This document shows, piece after piece, positions 11,118 to 18,497 of a stretch of DNA of 64,000 nt; position 1 is the stretch's first letter; the number at the start of each line of letters is the position of its first letter. A model generated the notes under the pieces. It saw only the letters and a list, made by a program, of their open reading frames with translations. It was not told the origin of the DNA and did no database searches. Both the position numbers and the translations under genes were made by a program. Origin of the DNA: Shewanella corallii (GTDB taxonomy: Bacteria; Pseudomonadota; Gammaproteobacteria; Enterobacterales; Shewanellaceae); NCBI RefSeq assembly GCF_023349125.1, contig NZ_JAKIKT010000001.1, positions 992,001-1,056,000 on the forward strand. Reading direction: 5' to 3'.

Positions 11118-11336
11118 TTATCCACGCATGTTCTGTCCCGCTTTTGAGGTGATTTGTGCGCATGTTCTGTCCCGGAGTACGCATGTTTTGTCCCGGAAGT
11201 GCGCATGTTCTGTCCCGCGGAGTGCTTATAAATTATTTAATAACATGAGGTTACAGAACCCTCCTGTAGTTCTTCCTGTAGTTATACCTATATAAAAATA
11301 AATTACCTGTAGTTGAGCGAGTGAAAATGTGGATAA
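11118..11336. repeat. oriV: Putative replication origin: four iterons, AT-rich segment, two DnaA boxes
   Basis: Four near-identical 17-mers RCGCATGTTYTGTCCCG lie at 11124-11140, 11158-11174, 11179-11195 and 11201-11217. The last three start 21-22 bp apart, two helical turns. A DnaA-like box TTATCCACG (11118-11126) overlaps the first iteron, and a perfect reverse DnaA box TGTGGATAA lies at 11328-11336. Between them is an AT-rich segment with three copies of CCTGTAGTT (11263-11271, 11275-11283, 11306-11314). The position directly after repA and this composition match iteron-type origins. An ORF drawn across the iterons (11041-11295) is not credible. Confidence 0.8.
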
Positions 11337-11526
11337 CGGGCATTTTCTCTTGGCGTTTAGAGGCTCATTAATGCTTGGGACCGCGAATGGTGAAAGCTTC
11401 CAATAGCTCGTTAAAGGTCAGGTTTACACAGCATTAAACAGCTAAATGCGCAGAGATACCGACAAATACTTGAAGAAGCACAAAGGAGTACACAGCTTTC
11501 CTAGATAAATCCGTCGTTGAAATACC

Positions 11527-11640
11527 GGGCAGGATAGGTGAAGTAGGCCCACCAACAAGTTGATGACTCCTACTTCACTGTCACCCTATTCGCACTTCTT
11601 GCTCAACGGAATCTTGCTCTGCGAGGCAATCGGCTACCGC
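11527..11640. other. oriT: IncP (RP4/RK2)-type origin of transfer
   Basis: On the minus strand the nic core CCTATCCTGCCC (11538-11527) is identical to what I remember of RP4/RK2 oriT, placing nic between 11530 and 11529. Next to it is the TraJ-type imperfect inverted repeat: GTGAAGTAGG (11538-11547) against CCTACTTCAC (11569-11578), with CAAC/GTTG closing the centre. The following stretch to 11640 keeps the RK2 order of short blocks (TATTCGCAC, GCTCAACGG, CTTGCTCTGCGAGGC, GGCTACCGCCG) up to the traJ start at 11655. The comparison is from memory, but the agreement is extensive. RP4 traK, normally on the other side of nic, is absent; the repA origin is there instead. Confidence 0.9.
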
Positions 11641-11654
11641 CGAAAGGAGAAAGC

Positions 11655-12047
11655 ATGACAGACAAAGTTACTCGAAAATCGAGCCCCCCTATCAAGGTCT
11701 ATTGCCTGCCTTCGGAGAAGAGAAGTATCGAGCTACAGGCGAAGAAGGCGGGATTAAGTGCAGCTAAATACTTACGAGATGTAGGGCAGGGATATCTGAT
11801 TACCAGCGTGGTGGACTTTCGTGCAGTGAGAGAGCTCGCACGCATTAATGGAGATTTGGGGCGACTTGGCGGACTGCTGAAGTTGTGGCTTTCAAATGAT
11901 GCCCGTACTGCGCATTTTGACCACGCAACATTGCGAGCCGTACTGAATATGGTTGAGGAGAATCAGTTAGAGCTGTCATTAGCGATAGCGAATCTTGTTT
12001 CACCTCACGGAACTTTAGCGGCTAAATTTTCGAAGGCTAGAAGGTGA
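11655..12047 (+). CDS. traJ: TraJ-like relaxosome accessory protein (IncP type)
   Basis: The 130-residue protein has the N-terminal ribbon-helix-helix pattern IKVYCLPSEKRSIELQAKKAGLSAAKYLRDVG, then ARINGDLGRLGGLLKLWLSND, the conserved TraJ/MobC segment. In IncP plasmids TraJ binds the inverted repeat of oriT and recruits the TraI relaxase to nic. Here it starts 15 bp after the oriT-like block with a good AAAGGAGAAAGC site. The relaxase gene that follows traJ in RP4 is missing, so relaxase must come from elsewhere. The next gene, 6 bp away, is trbJ. Confidence 0.88.
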   Translation: MTDKVTRKSSPPIKVYCLPSEKRSIELQAKKAGLSAAKYLRDVGQGYLITSVVDFRAVRELARINGDLGRLGGLLKLWLSNDARTAHFDHATLRAVLNMVEENQLELSLAIANLVSPHGTLAAKFSKARR

Positions 12048-12053
12048 CTCACT

Positions 12054-12830
12054 ATGAAAAAGGTATTCATTTTAGCGGCTAAAAAAATCGTACTATCGAC
12101 ATCTCTAATTCTTGCACCTATTTCGTCATCTTTTGGAGGCATCCCGGTAATTGATGGCACTAACCTCAGTCAAAACATTCTTAGCACGATTGAAGCTGTC
12201 GCTCAGACAGCAAAACAGATCCAGCAGTATCAAACCCAACTACAGCAATACGAAAACATGCTGCAAAATACGTTAGCCCCAGCTGCATTTATCTGGGATC
12301 GTGCCAGTTACACCATGAACCAAATGGTGGAAGCGACGAATACGCTGAGGTATTACCAAAACCGACTTGGTAGCTTGGATGCCTACCTGAGTAAGTTTCA
12401 CAACGTTTCTTATTACAGAAGTTCTCCCTGTTTTAATGGCTCGGGTGGTTGCACACCAACAGAAAAAGCCCTCATTGAAGAAACTCTCCTTCTATCTTCT
12501 CGTAGCCAACATGAAGCCAACCAAGCCGTGATTACAGGCGTTAGCTTACAGTTTGACTCGCTTGCAAGGGATGCCGAAAACCTTGAAAGCCTTCAACTCC
12601 AAGCTCAAGGTGCGGACGGACAATTGGCTGCTATTCAGTATGCGAATCAATTCGCCAGTAACCAGGCCAATCAGCTTCTGCAAATTCGGAGCTTGATGGC
12701 CGCCCAATACAATGCTGTGGCAACAAAGATGCAAGCTGACGCTGATAGGGATGCCAGGCAAGAGGCCGCCCGTGCAAAGCTGTTTGATTTTGGTTCGCCA
12801 ACTGATCGCTCTCAAAATCGAGGTTTCTAG
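12054..12830 (+). CDS. trbJ: TrbJ-like conjugation protein (VirB5-type)
   Basis: 258 residues with a Sec-type signal peptide (KKIVLSTSLILAPISSSFGG, about residues 10-28). The mature part is rich in coiled coil: QNILSTIEAVAQTAKQIQQ and QTQLQQYENMLQNTL are typical of TrbJ. TrbJ/VirB5 proteins sit in the periplasm and at the pilus tip during mating-pair formation. The protein ends PTDRSQNRGF, a tail also found at the end of the next protein (PTDRSKNRGF). It is tightly spaced with traJ and trbK. Confidence 0.85.
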   Translation: MKKVFILAAKKIVLSTSLILAPISSSFGGIPVIDGTNLSQNILSTIEAVAQTAKQIQQYQTQLQQYENMLQNTLAPAAFIWDRASYTMNQMVEATNTLRYYQNRLGSLDAYLSKFHNVSYYRSSPCFNGSGGCTPTEKALIEETLLLSSRSQHEANQAVITGVSLQFDSLARDAENLESLQLQAQGADGQLAAIQYANQFASNQANQLLQIRSLMAAQYNAVATKMQADADRDARQEAARAKLFDFGSPTDRSQNRGF

Positions 12831-12832
12831 CC

Positions 12833-13033
12833 ATGAAACGTTACCCGATACTTGTATCTAAGATTGGTTGTGTGTTCGCTGTGCTGATGAGCTTGGCTGG
12901 TTGTGAAGAACAGCCACAATCAGCGGATGTCGATTGCAACAATCAAGACAAAACCCAAGAGCAGAGCGAGACTAGAAGCTGTTTATGGGACATGGGTGAA
13001 CCTACCGATAGAAGCAAAAACAGGGGGTTCTAA
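12833..13033 (+). CDS. trbK: TrbK-like small lipoprotein (probable entry exclusion)
   Basis: 66 residues with a lipoprotein signal ending in the lipobox LAGC (Cys about residue 24), followed by a short polar domain. Its size, lipid anchor and position between trbJ and trbL match IncP TrbK, which blocks redundant transfer into cells already carrying the plasmid. Sequence similarity could not be tested and the family evolves fast. The C-terminal PTDRSKNRGF repeats the tail of the TrbJ-like protein 3 bp upstream. Confidence 0.7.
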   Translation: MKRYPILVSKIGCVFAVLMSLAGCEEQPQSADVDCNNQDKTQEQSETRSCLWDMGEPTDRSKNRGF

Positions 13034-13035
13034 CT

Positions 13036-14571
13036 ATGTGCAGCAAACAATTGAGATTCTTGCTTCTTCTGGCACTGTCTTTCGTTCCAGGGGGCGCACT
13101 CGCTGATATTTCTACCAACGGTGTGCTTGATGAGGTCGCCCATAGATTTTTGACCGAAAGTGCCTCTTGGGCAGAAGTCATCACGGATTATGCCACTTGG
13201 CTTTTTTGGACGCTTGGAACCATTTCCCTGGTCTGGACTGGCGGAACATTGGTATTAAAACAAGCAGATATAAGGGAATTCTTCGCGGAATTTGTACGGT
13301 TCATCATCACGTTTGGTTTTTTCTTGTGGCTACTGCGCAATGGCCCTGCAATGGCGAACTCTGTCATTGATTCGCTAAGGATGATTGGTGCTGAAGCCGG
13401 AGGGTTGCCAAGAGAACTAACACCCTCAGAACCCATCAGCATTGCGTTCGACATCATTATTAAAGCCGCTGAAGCGTACAGCTTTGCAAGCCCTATCGAT
13501 AACCTTTCTATTTTCCTCATCACTTTAGCCATTTTTGCTTGCATGGCAGTGGTGGCTGCGAACGTCTTACTGGCTTTGATTTCGGCCTGGATTCTCATTT
13601 ACGCAGGTGTTTTTGTTCTTGGTTTTGGCGGTTCTAATTGGACATCAGACATTGCTATTAACTACTTCAAAACCGTTCTCGCGGTTGCCTTGAAGTTGAT
13701 GACAATGACGCTGTTGATAGGTATTGCCACATCAATAATGGATGGTTTTTATGCCGAACTATCCAATGACGCCCCCATGGACGAGCTGCTGGTCATTTTT
13801 GTTGTCTCCTTGGTGTTATTGCTCCTCATTCACTCAATTCCAAATGTTGTAGCTGGGCTTATTCCCCATGGTGGTTCTGCGGTAAATGCAGGGAGTGTTA
13901 GTGTCGGCTCATTTATTAGTGGAGCGTTGGCTGGCGGCTCTATGGTAACGGGTGTTGCAGCGGGAGCAGCTATGAGTGCAATGGGCGGTGCTTCGGCGAT
14001 TCATGCTGCATTTAAAAGTGCGCAGTCAGCGGCTTCTCAAGGCATTACGGCGAGTTTCGATGCTGGAAACTCATCCGATGGAATGGAACAGTCGGAGTCT
14101 TCCGGTTCGGCATTCGCCGAGGCGTCAGGAAGCTCTGAGGCCGGAGGGTTATCACGAGCAGGACAAATCGCTTTAGGTACGGCAGGAAATCTAGTTAAAG
14201 GCATGGGATCTATGGCCAAGAGTAGCGTGTCCGGGACGACGGGGGGCCGACTAGCAGATGCAATCAGAAGTAACTCAGCTAAGAGCAATGGTGGTGATGC
14301 TGCCGGCTCTTTAAATGACATTCAGGCTGGTGACGAATTCGAAGGAAACAGCATCGGTGAAGCGAGTTGGGTCGACCAGTCGGGTGGTTTTGATTCCCTT
14401 TCACCTCAGCAACAAGAGGATGCAAGAGAAGCCCACGGTCAGTGGCAGGCCAGCAACCCCACTCAACAAACATCAGACCTACGAAGCTTTGTTTCGCGTT
14501 CCCAGGAGCGGCAAAGAGAACGTAACGAAGAGATTGCCAGCTTTGTTAATCAAGCGCACGTAACCGAGTGA
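13036..14571 (+). CDS. trbL: TrbL-like inner-membrane conjugation protein (VirB6-type)
   Basis: 511 residues: a signal-like N-terminus, then several membrane helices between about residues 40 and 290, including WLFWTLGTISLVWTGGTLVL and WILIYAGVFVLGFGG. The C-terminal 220 residues are hydrophilic and rich in Gly, Ser and Ala. This architecture is diagnostic for TrbL/VirB6, which forms part of the T4SS inner-membrane channel. It is the largest mating-pair gene in the island; TrbB-TrbI and TrbE homologues are not present. Confidence 0.88.
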   Translation: MCSKQLRFLLLLALSFVPGGALADISTNGVLDEVAHRFLTESASWAEVITDYATWLFWTLGTISLVWTGGTLVLKQADIREFFAEFVRFIITFGFFLWLLRNGPAMANSVIDSLRMIGAEAGGLPRELTPSEPISIAFDIIIKAAEAYSFASPIDNLSIFLITLAIFACMAVVAANVLLALISAWILIYAGVFVLGFGGSNWTSDIAINYFKTVLAVALKLMTMTLLIGIATSIMDGFYAELSNDAPMDELLVIFVVSLVLLLLIHSIPNVVAGLIPHGGSAVNAGSVSVGSFISGALAGGSMVTGVAAGAAMSAMGGASAIHAAFKSAQSAASQGITASFDAGNSSDGMEQSESSGSAFAEASGSSEAGGLSRAGQIALGTAGNLVKGMGSMAKSSVSGTTGGRLADAIRSNSAKSNGGDAAGSLNDIQAGDEFEGNSIGEASWVDQSGGFDSLSPQQQEDAREAHGQWQASNPTQQTSDLRSFVSRSQERQRERNEEIASFVNQAHVTE

Positions 14572-14581
14572 TAAGGAGCAG

Positions 14582-14842
14582 ATGATTATGTTCCTGAACT
14601 TCCCTCCTCAAAACATCTTCGATTTCATTATTTTTTTCATTTTGATGTTCTTTGTAATGCTCGCTTTTTATCTGTTGGGGCAATGGCTCCACTCAGTATT
14701 TGATAAAAGCAAGCTAGAAGGACTAGCTAATAAGCTCACTAGCTGTGGAGACGCCATTGCGGACAAGTCATACAAGGACATGAAACAACTAATCAAGATG
14801 GCCAGAAAAGTCAGTTATCGGCCATTTGACAAAGACAAGTAA
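14582..14842 (+). CDS. Small membrane protein downstream of trbL, unknown function
   Basis: 86 residues: a strongly hydrophobic helix (FDFIIFFILMFFVMLAFYLLG, trimmed here) near residues 13-33, then a basic cytoplasmic tail of about 50 residues. A GGAG lies 9 nt before the ATG at 14588, which may be the real start (84 residues). It follows trbL by 10 bp and is probably cotranscribed. I do not recognise a family; it is not TrbM. Confidence 0.65.
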   Translation: MIMFLNFPPQNIFDFIIFFILMFFVMLAFYLLGQWLHSVFDKSKLEGLANKLTSCGDAIADKSYKDMKQLIKMARKVSYRPFDKDK

Positions 14843-14850
14843 GCGAAAGT

Positions 14851-14878
14851 GCAGGCCGATGTTGCAGCATCGGCCTGC
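14851..14878. other. Perfect 11-bp hairpin between two small genes
   Basis: GCAGGCCGATG (14851-14861) and CATCGGCCTGC (14868-14878) form a perfect stem with a 6-nt loop. No T-run follows (GATACCACG), so it may be an mRNA processing element or operator rather than an efficient terminator. Confidence 0.5.
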
Positions 14879-14911
14879 GATACCACGTAACACCTAATCA
14901 GGAGGTGAAAC

Positions 14912-15139
14912 ATGACAACGGCGACTATTACAGAAATCCGTACTGCGATCCATCACGCAGCGACCCAGCTTGCAGGCCTTCCTTACGTTGACCAAGAATC
15001 AGCAATAGAACTTGGTGAGGTAACAGAATCTATCGTCAACATGTGCACTTTACTGCGCTATCAGGCCGAGTCAGGGACGTTGAACCCAACAGACTTTAAG
15101 CTGGCGACAAGCATCATTGACAGGGCTTTAAGGGGGTGA
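14912..15139 (+). CDS. Small hypothetical protein of the island
   Basis: 75 residues, MTTATITEIRTAIHHAATQL at the start, predicted all-helical and soluble, with no family recognised. A clear AGGAGGTGAAAC ribosome-binding site precedes the ATG. It comes 69 bp after the small membrane protein, across a hairpin. Confidence 0.6.
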   Translation: MTTATITEIRTAIHHAATQLAGLPYVDQESAIELGEVTESIVNMCTLLRYQAESGTLNPTDFKLATSIIDRALRG

Positions 15140-15361
15140 CCTGCTCCTACCCGTCAGTGTTAAATCCAAGTGGTATCTGCGCTGGCGGGTCATCTTAGAA
15201 CATCTCAGCCCTTAGACTCAGGAAGTGGGTATTGCATATGGTGAGCAAGTCTTTATAGGAATCTAATACATTGTAATGTTTCGTATAAAGTTTGTTCATT
15301 TCTGTACAGGTGAGCAGTGAAGGATTAAAATACGGGTCATAAAGATGTTTGAGATAAAGTT

Positions 15362-15793
15362 ATGAACGAATTTGATGTGGCGAAATACATCCTTGATAGA
15401 GAGGGTGAAATGTCGGCTATGAAGCTGCAGAAGCTGCTTTATTATTGTCAGGCTTGGTCTATGGTTTGGGATGAGCGAGAGCTGTTCTCCGCAGACTTTG
15501 AAGCTTGGGCCAATGGACCTGTATTGTCATCAATTTATGATGTCCACAGAGGTATGTTCAAAGTTAGTGCTGACTTGTTTGACTCTGCTGACTCTTCTAA
15601 ATTGGATGACGACGCTAAAGATACTATTGAGCAAGTGCTTAAAGTCTACGGAGAGAAAACTGCTCAGTGGTTGAGTAACCTCACTCATGAAGAAGCCCCA
15701 TGGCTAAATGCTAGAGGGGAGTTGTCTCCGCTGGAGCGTTCCAATACTGTAATTTCAAAAGGCAGCATGCACGAATACTACTCTGGGTTGTAA
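15362..15793 (+). CDS. Panacea-domain antitoxin (DUF4065/SocA-like)
   Basis: The 143-residue protein starts FDVAKYILDREGEMSAMKLQ and continues KLLYYCQAWSMVW, with FEAWANGPVLSSIYDVHRG in the middle. These are the signature blocks of the Panacea/DUF4065 family (GepA, SocA). Panacea proteins are antitoxins that pair with many different toxin domains. The next gene starts 5 bp later and has a compact toxin-like C-terminus, the usual two-gene arrangement. A likely role is island stabilisation or abortive phage defence. Confidence 0.88.
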   Translation: MNEFDVAKYILDREGEMSAMKLQKLLYYCQAWSMVWDERELFSADFEAWANGPVLSSIYDVHRGMFKVSADLFDSADSSKLDDDAKDTIEQVLKVYGEKTAQWLSNLTHEEAPWLNARGELSPLERSNTVISKGSMHEYYSGL

Positions 15794-15798
15794 ATATA

Positions 15799-16395
15799 GT
15801 GGTAAGCGACAAAGCTTTACGACGAGAAGAGCGTAAAAAAGCGAAGTTGGAGAAAGCTCAAAAGCTGGTGAGCAAAATTACTTTGACTGAGCCAAGTAAA
15901 GAAGTATCTGAGTTGCCTCAGTTGGTCTGTCCTAAAGTCCCTCTCACTCCAAAAGACCGTGAAGCTAGACTAAAAAAAGTCCCAGTTTACGATGAAAAAC
16001 CAGCCATTTATGGTTCTCAAATGACTTGGTGCACAAAACTTTCGGATCTCGAAGGCGATTGGGAGTGGGGGGAACCAAGACAATGGTCTGAGGATGAGTG
16101 GGAGGATGAGATTCTACGAGAGCTTGGTGCACTATCTAAGCTTACTTGGTCGGAAATTGCGAAGATGGAGACCGGCGAAGGGAAAAGAAAAAAGAGAAGA
16201 AAGAGGCATCATCCGCAACCGATAAGTTCAATCATTCCTGAGGCTCAAGAGCGTTGGAAAGAGCTAGACCTTGAGCAATTTGATACGTCTTATCGCTTTC
16301 GTCTCGGAGGTGCTAAGAGAGCTTGGGGGTTTCAATGCGGCGCCCATTTCTATTTGGTTTGGTATGAACGAAACCATCAAATTTACCCCGTCTAG
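15799..16395 (+). CDS. Probable toxin partner of the Panacea antitoxin
   Basis: 198 residues with a GTG start 5 bp after the antitoxin stop. The first 60 residues are very basic and lysine-rich. A basic stretch GKRKKRRKRHH lies near residue 135. The last 40 residues, YRFRLGGAKRAWGFQCGAHF followed by LVWYERNHQIYPV, resemble the small domain often coded beside DUF4065 genes (R-x-W-G/GF-x-x-G-x-x-F-x-x-x-W-x-x-x-H-x-x-Y-P). Its biochemical target cannot be deduced from sequence; toxin function is inferred from pairing. Confidence 0.65.
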   Translation: MVSDKALRREERKKAKLEKAQKLVSKITLTEPSKEVSELPQLVCPKVPLTPKDREARLKKVPVYDEKPAIYGSQMTWCTKLSDLEGDWEWGEPRQWSEDEWEDEILRELGALSKLTWSEIAKMETGEGKRKKRRKRHHPQPISSIIPEAQERWKELDLEQFDTSYRFRLGGAKRAWGFQCGAHFYLVWYERNHQIYPV

Positions 16396-16851
16396 CACAA
16401 AAAGGTTGCTCTCAAGGTTTTAACAGGTCAGCCCATGAGAGCATCTTGCTATATTTGAAACATCTTTATAATGAAGACTTAAATAGGGTGCTTCATTTTA
16501 GTGTTAATGCCTGAAAACTGCAGAGCACTTTCTCTCAAGTAGGCGATACCCCCGCCCCAGCGAAACTTTGACGCTTTGATTCATAAGCCGCCTTTCTGCC
16601 TCTCACTAGTTAACGCAATTGTAATGCGATTTTGTAGTTACTACTTCTAATGACATGAGTGCTGCACGTCCTAATCAAAAAATGGTGAGCTAAATACCCT
16701 ATTTTAGAGTCTCAACTTGCATGTAAGTGGATACAAGCTTTGGAAAATCAACTTGATAAGGGAAAAGCGATAGACGAGTCATATGCAGTCTAGTAATGTT
16801 CTGAATTCAACTAGACCCACTACAGCACCTGCGCATGAATAAAAGGAATCG
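16396..16851. other. 455-bp gene-free stretch
   Basis: No open frame, RNA gene or clear hairpin was found between the toxin gene and the J-domain protein. It should contain the promoter of the 16852-18418 operon, but no convincing -35/-10 pair was resolved. Confidence 0.4.
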
Positions 16852-17310
16852 ATGACGATGATCGAAATGCTCTTTGCTCTTTCTCTGCTGGTCAATGCAG
16901 GACTAATTGCTTATTCCTACTCTATCCGCAAACAAAACGCGTCGCCTGACGAAGTGAGAGAGAATAGGAAAGAGTCTGAACAAGAAAAGACACAGGAATG
17001 TGAACTTGAGGCGGAGCAGTTGGGAACAGATCAAATATTGACGATTAAATCTCCAACATCTAGCTCGATGGAAATCCCATATTTTAAGAGTGAAAAAGAC
17101 AAACTCTTTTTTCTGCTTAATGAGGTAGATGGAAAGCGTCGCAATCAATTGCTAGGAATCACCTCAGAGATGTATAGCGATGAGCAACTATCAAAACAGT
17201 GGTTTAGGAACATATCGAACAAAGTTCATCCGGACAAAAATCAGCAAGATCCTATAGCAACTGAGGCGTTTGATAATCTTAAGAAACTGTACAGTATGAT
17301 GACGTTGTAA
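16852..17310 (+). CDS. Membrane-anchored J-domain-like protein
   Basis: 152 residues. Residues about 4-22 form one membrane helix (IEMLFALSLLVNAGLIAYSY), followed by an acidic, Glu/Gln-rich linker. The C-terminal 45 residues (QWFRNISNKVHPDKNQQDPI then TEAFDNLKKLYSMM) carry the HPD motif and following helix of a J domain. J domains stimulate Hsp70 ATPase; here that would recruit DnaK to the inner membrane. It is the first of three closely packed genes; the other two are unknown, so its client is not known. Confidence 0.7.
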   Translation: MTMIEMLFALSLLVNAGLIAYSYSIRKQNASPDEVRENRKESEQEKTQECELEAEQLGTDQILTIKSPTSSSMEIPYFKSEKDKLFFLLNEVDGKRRNQLLGITSEMYSDEQLSKQWFRNISNKVHPDKNQQDPIATEAFDNLKKLYSMMTL

Positions 17311-17321
17311 GCGAGGCAGTT

Positions 17322-17816
17322 ATGTCGAACAAACAGCTGCCTATAGTGCGCATCGCTCTGTCTGAACTGCTGACGCCCCAAAAAAGTAATGTATCTATTG
17401 ATGTCGACTTTAGCATCGATGAAGCCAACCAACAGCTTTTGAAAAAATCGTATAGCGAAGTCAATCCAGATAACAAAACGCACACACCGTACTACCACAC
17501 AGGGGCTTTAGCGCAAGCTTTGAGCACAGATTTACGAGCGTTTCGAGAAGCGATTGCTGAAGCTGACCGTGATGAGATTCGTCAACAAAACGGTCATATA
17601 TTTCTTTCGCAAGGCTTGGCGTTGGAAATCATTGATGAACGCTACGAGCAGCCTAGAGATACGAAACAGCAAGTCAAGCACGCGGCAACCAGTCAACTCA
17701 TTGCAGATGTGGCCGTCATTCCTTATCAGACTGTAGCTGCGATCAGCAGCTTGCAGGCGACAGAGAACAGAGAGCAGCAAACCGAAGAACAGACAAAAGA
17801 TAAGGATGATGTATGA
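17322..17816 (+). CDS. Hypothetical protein, middle gene of the J-domain operon
   Basis: 164 residues, no family recognised and no signal peptide or membrane segment. The N-terminal part is mixed alpha/beta (IVRIALSELLTPQKSN) and the C-terminus is a Glu/Gln/Lys-rich tail. It begins 11 bp after the J-domain gene and overlaps the next gene by 4 bp (ATGA), so the two are probably translationally coupled. Confidence 0.55.
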   Translation: MSNKQLPIVRIALSELLTPQKSNVSIDVDFSIDEANQQLLKKSYSEVNPDNKTHTPYYHTGALAQALSTDLRAFREAIAEADRDEIRQQNGHIFLSQGLALEIIDERYEQPRDTKQQVKHAATSQLIADVAVIPYQTVAAISSLQATENREQQTEEQTKDKDDV

Positions 17817-18418
17817 GTGACACGCCATTACTACCTGATACATTGTTACCTGTCGGCGAAGTTGCTGATGTGACTGTTGTTGAGGTGGGTACTGATACAA
17901 ATGTCACTAACACGCGTCATTACATGCTGTTAAAGGACGTCCCCGTCGCAACTGGGCTTGACCCTGCTGATGTAGCGCAAAAAGCCTCCGAGACTAGCAG
18001 TGACAAAGTAACCACAATCAATGGTAAGCGCTATGTGCGTTTATCTACTGCAAGAAGATGGAACTTACCTAATATGCAAAGTGCCAATGCTGAGCTGCAA
18101 GCACAAGCACAGAAGTTCCATCAAGACACTCAGCTTTTACTGTCTCGACCTGAGTCCATTCAACGGCGGTCAATTGCAGCTTCTACGGTTGAGTCTAAGT
18201 CCAACATCGCTAAACAAGAATATCGACGCAAACTTGACCAAGAAGGAAAAGGCGACAAGTGTGAGCGCTCAGGAGTTAGTACAGCGAATGAAAAAGCTGA
18301 GGTTCACCATAAAAAGCGGGTAGCAGATCGTCCCGAGTTGGCTGCGGAAACCTCTAATATGGAGCTGTTATTGCGCCCAGTTCACAAGGAGGAACACCGT
18401 GGCGACAAGAAAGGCTGA
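17813..18418 (+). CDS. Hypothetical protein, last gene of the J-domain operon
   Basis: 201 residues, no family recognised. It is soluble, with a central INGKRYVRLSTARRWNLPNM stretch and a charged, probably disordered second half ending HKEEHRGDKKG. It overlaps the previous gene by 4 bp and is followed by a hairpin terminator at 18476. Confidence 0.55.
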   Translation: MSDTPLLPDTLLPVGEVADVTVVEVGTDTNVTNTRHYMLLKDVPVATGLDPADVAQKASETSSDKVTTINGKRYVRLSTARRWNLPNMQSANAELQAQAQKFHQDTQLLLSRPESIQRRSIAASTVESKSNIAKQEYRRKLDQEGKGDKCERSGVSTANEKAEVHHKKRVADRPELAAETSNMELLLRPVHKEEHRGDKKG

Positions 18419-18475
18419 TAATTAAAGGCGTAAATAGAGCAGTAAAAAATGTGTGAGCTAACAGGTTAGCTTATC

Positions 18476-18497
18476 GCGTCATATGTGTGACGCTTTT
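18476..18497 (+). terminator. Terminator of the J-domain operon
   Basis: GCGTCA (18476-18481) pairs with TGACGC (18488-18493), followed by TTTT. Just upstream, AGCTAAC/GTTAGCT around 18457-18472 forms a second palindrome. Confidence 0.6.

Noticed and set aside
11118..11220. CRISPR-like array from the regularly spaced 17-bp repeats
   Set aside because: Repeats are 17 bp with only 4-17 bp between them, next to repA and DnaA boxes; there are no cas genes. They are iterons.
11041..11295. 84-codon frame downstream of repA
   Set aside because: It runs through the iterons, and its repeated CxHVLSR-like peptide is just the translated 17-bp repeat. There is no separate ribosome-binding evidence.
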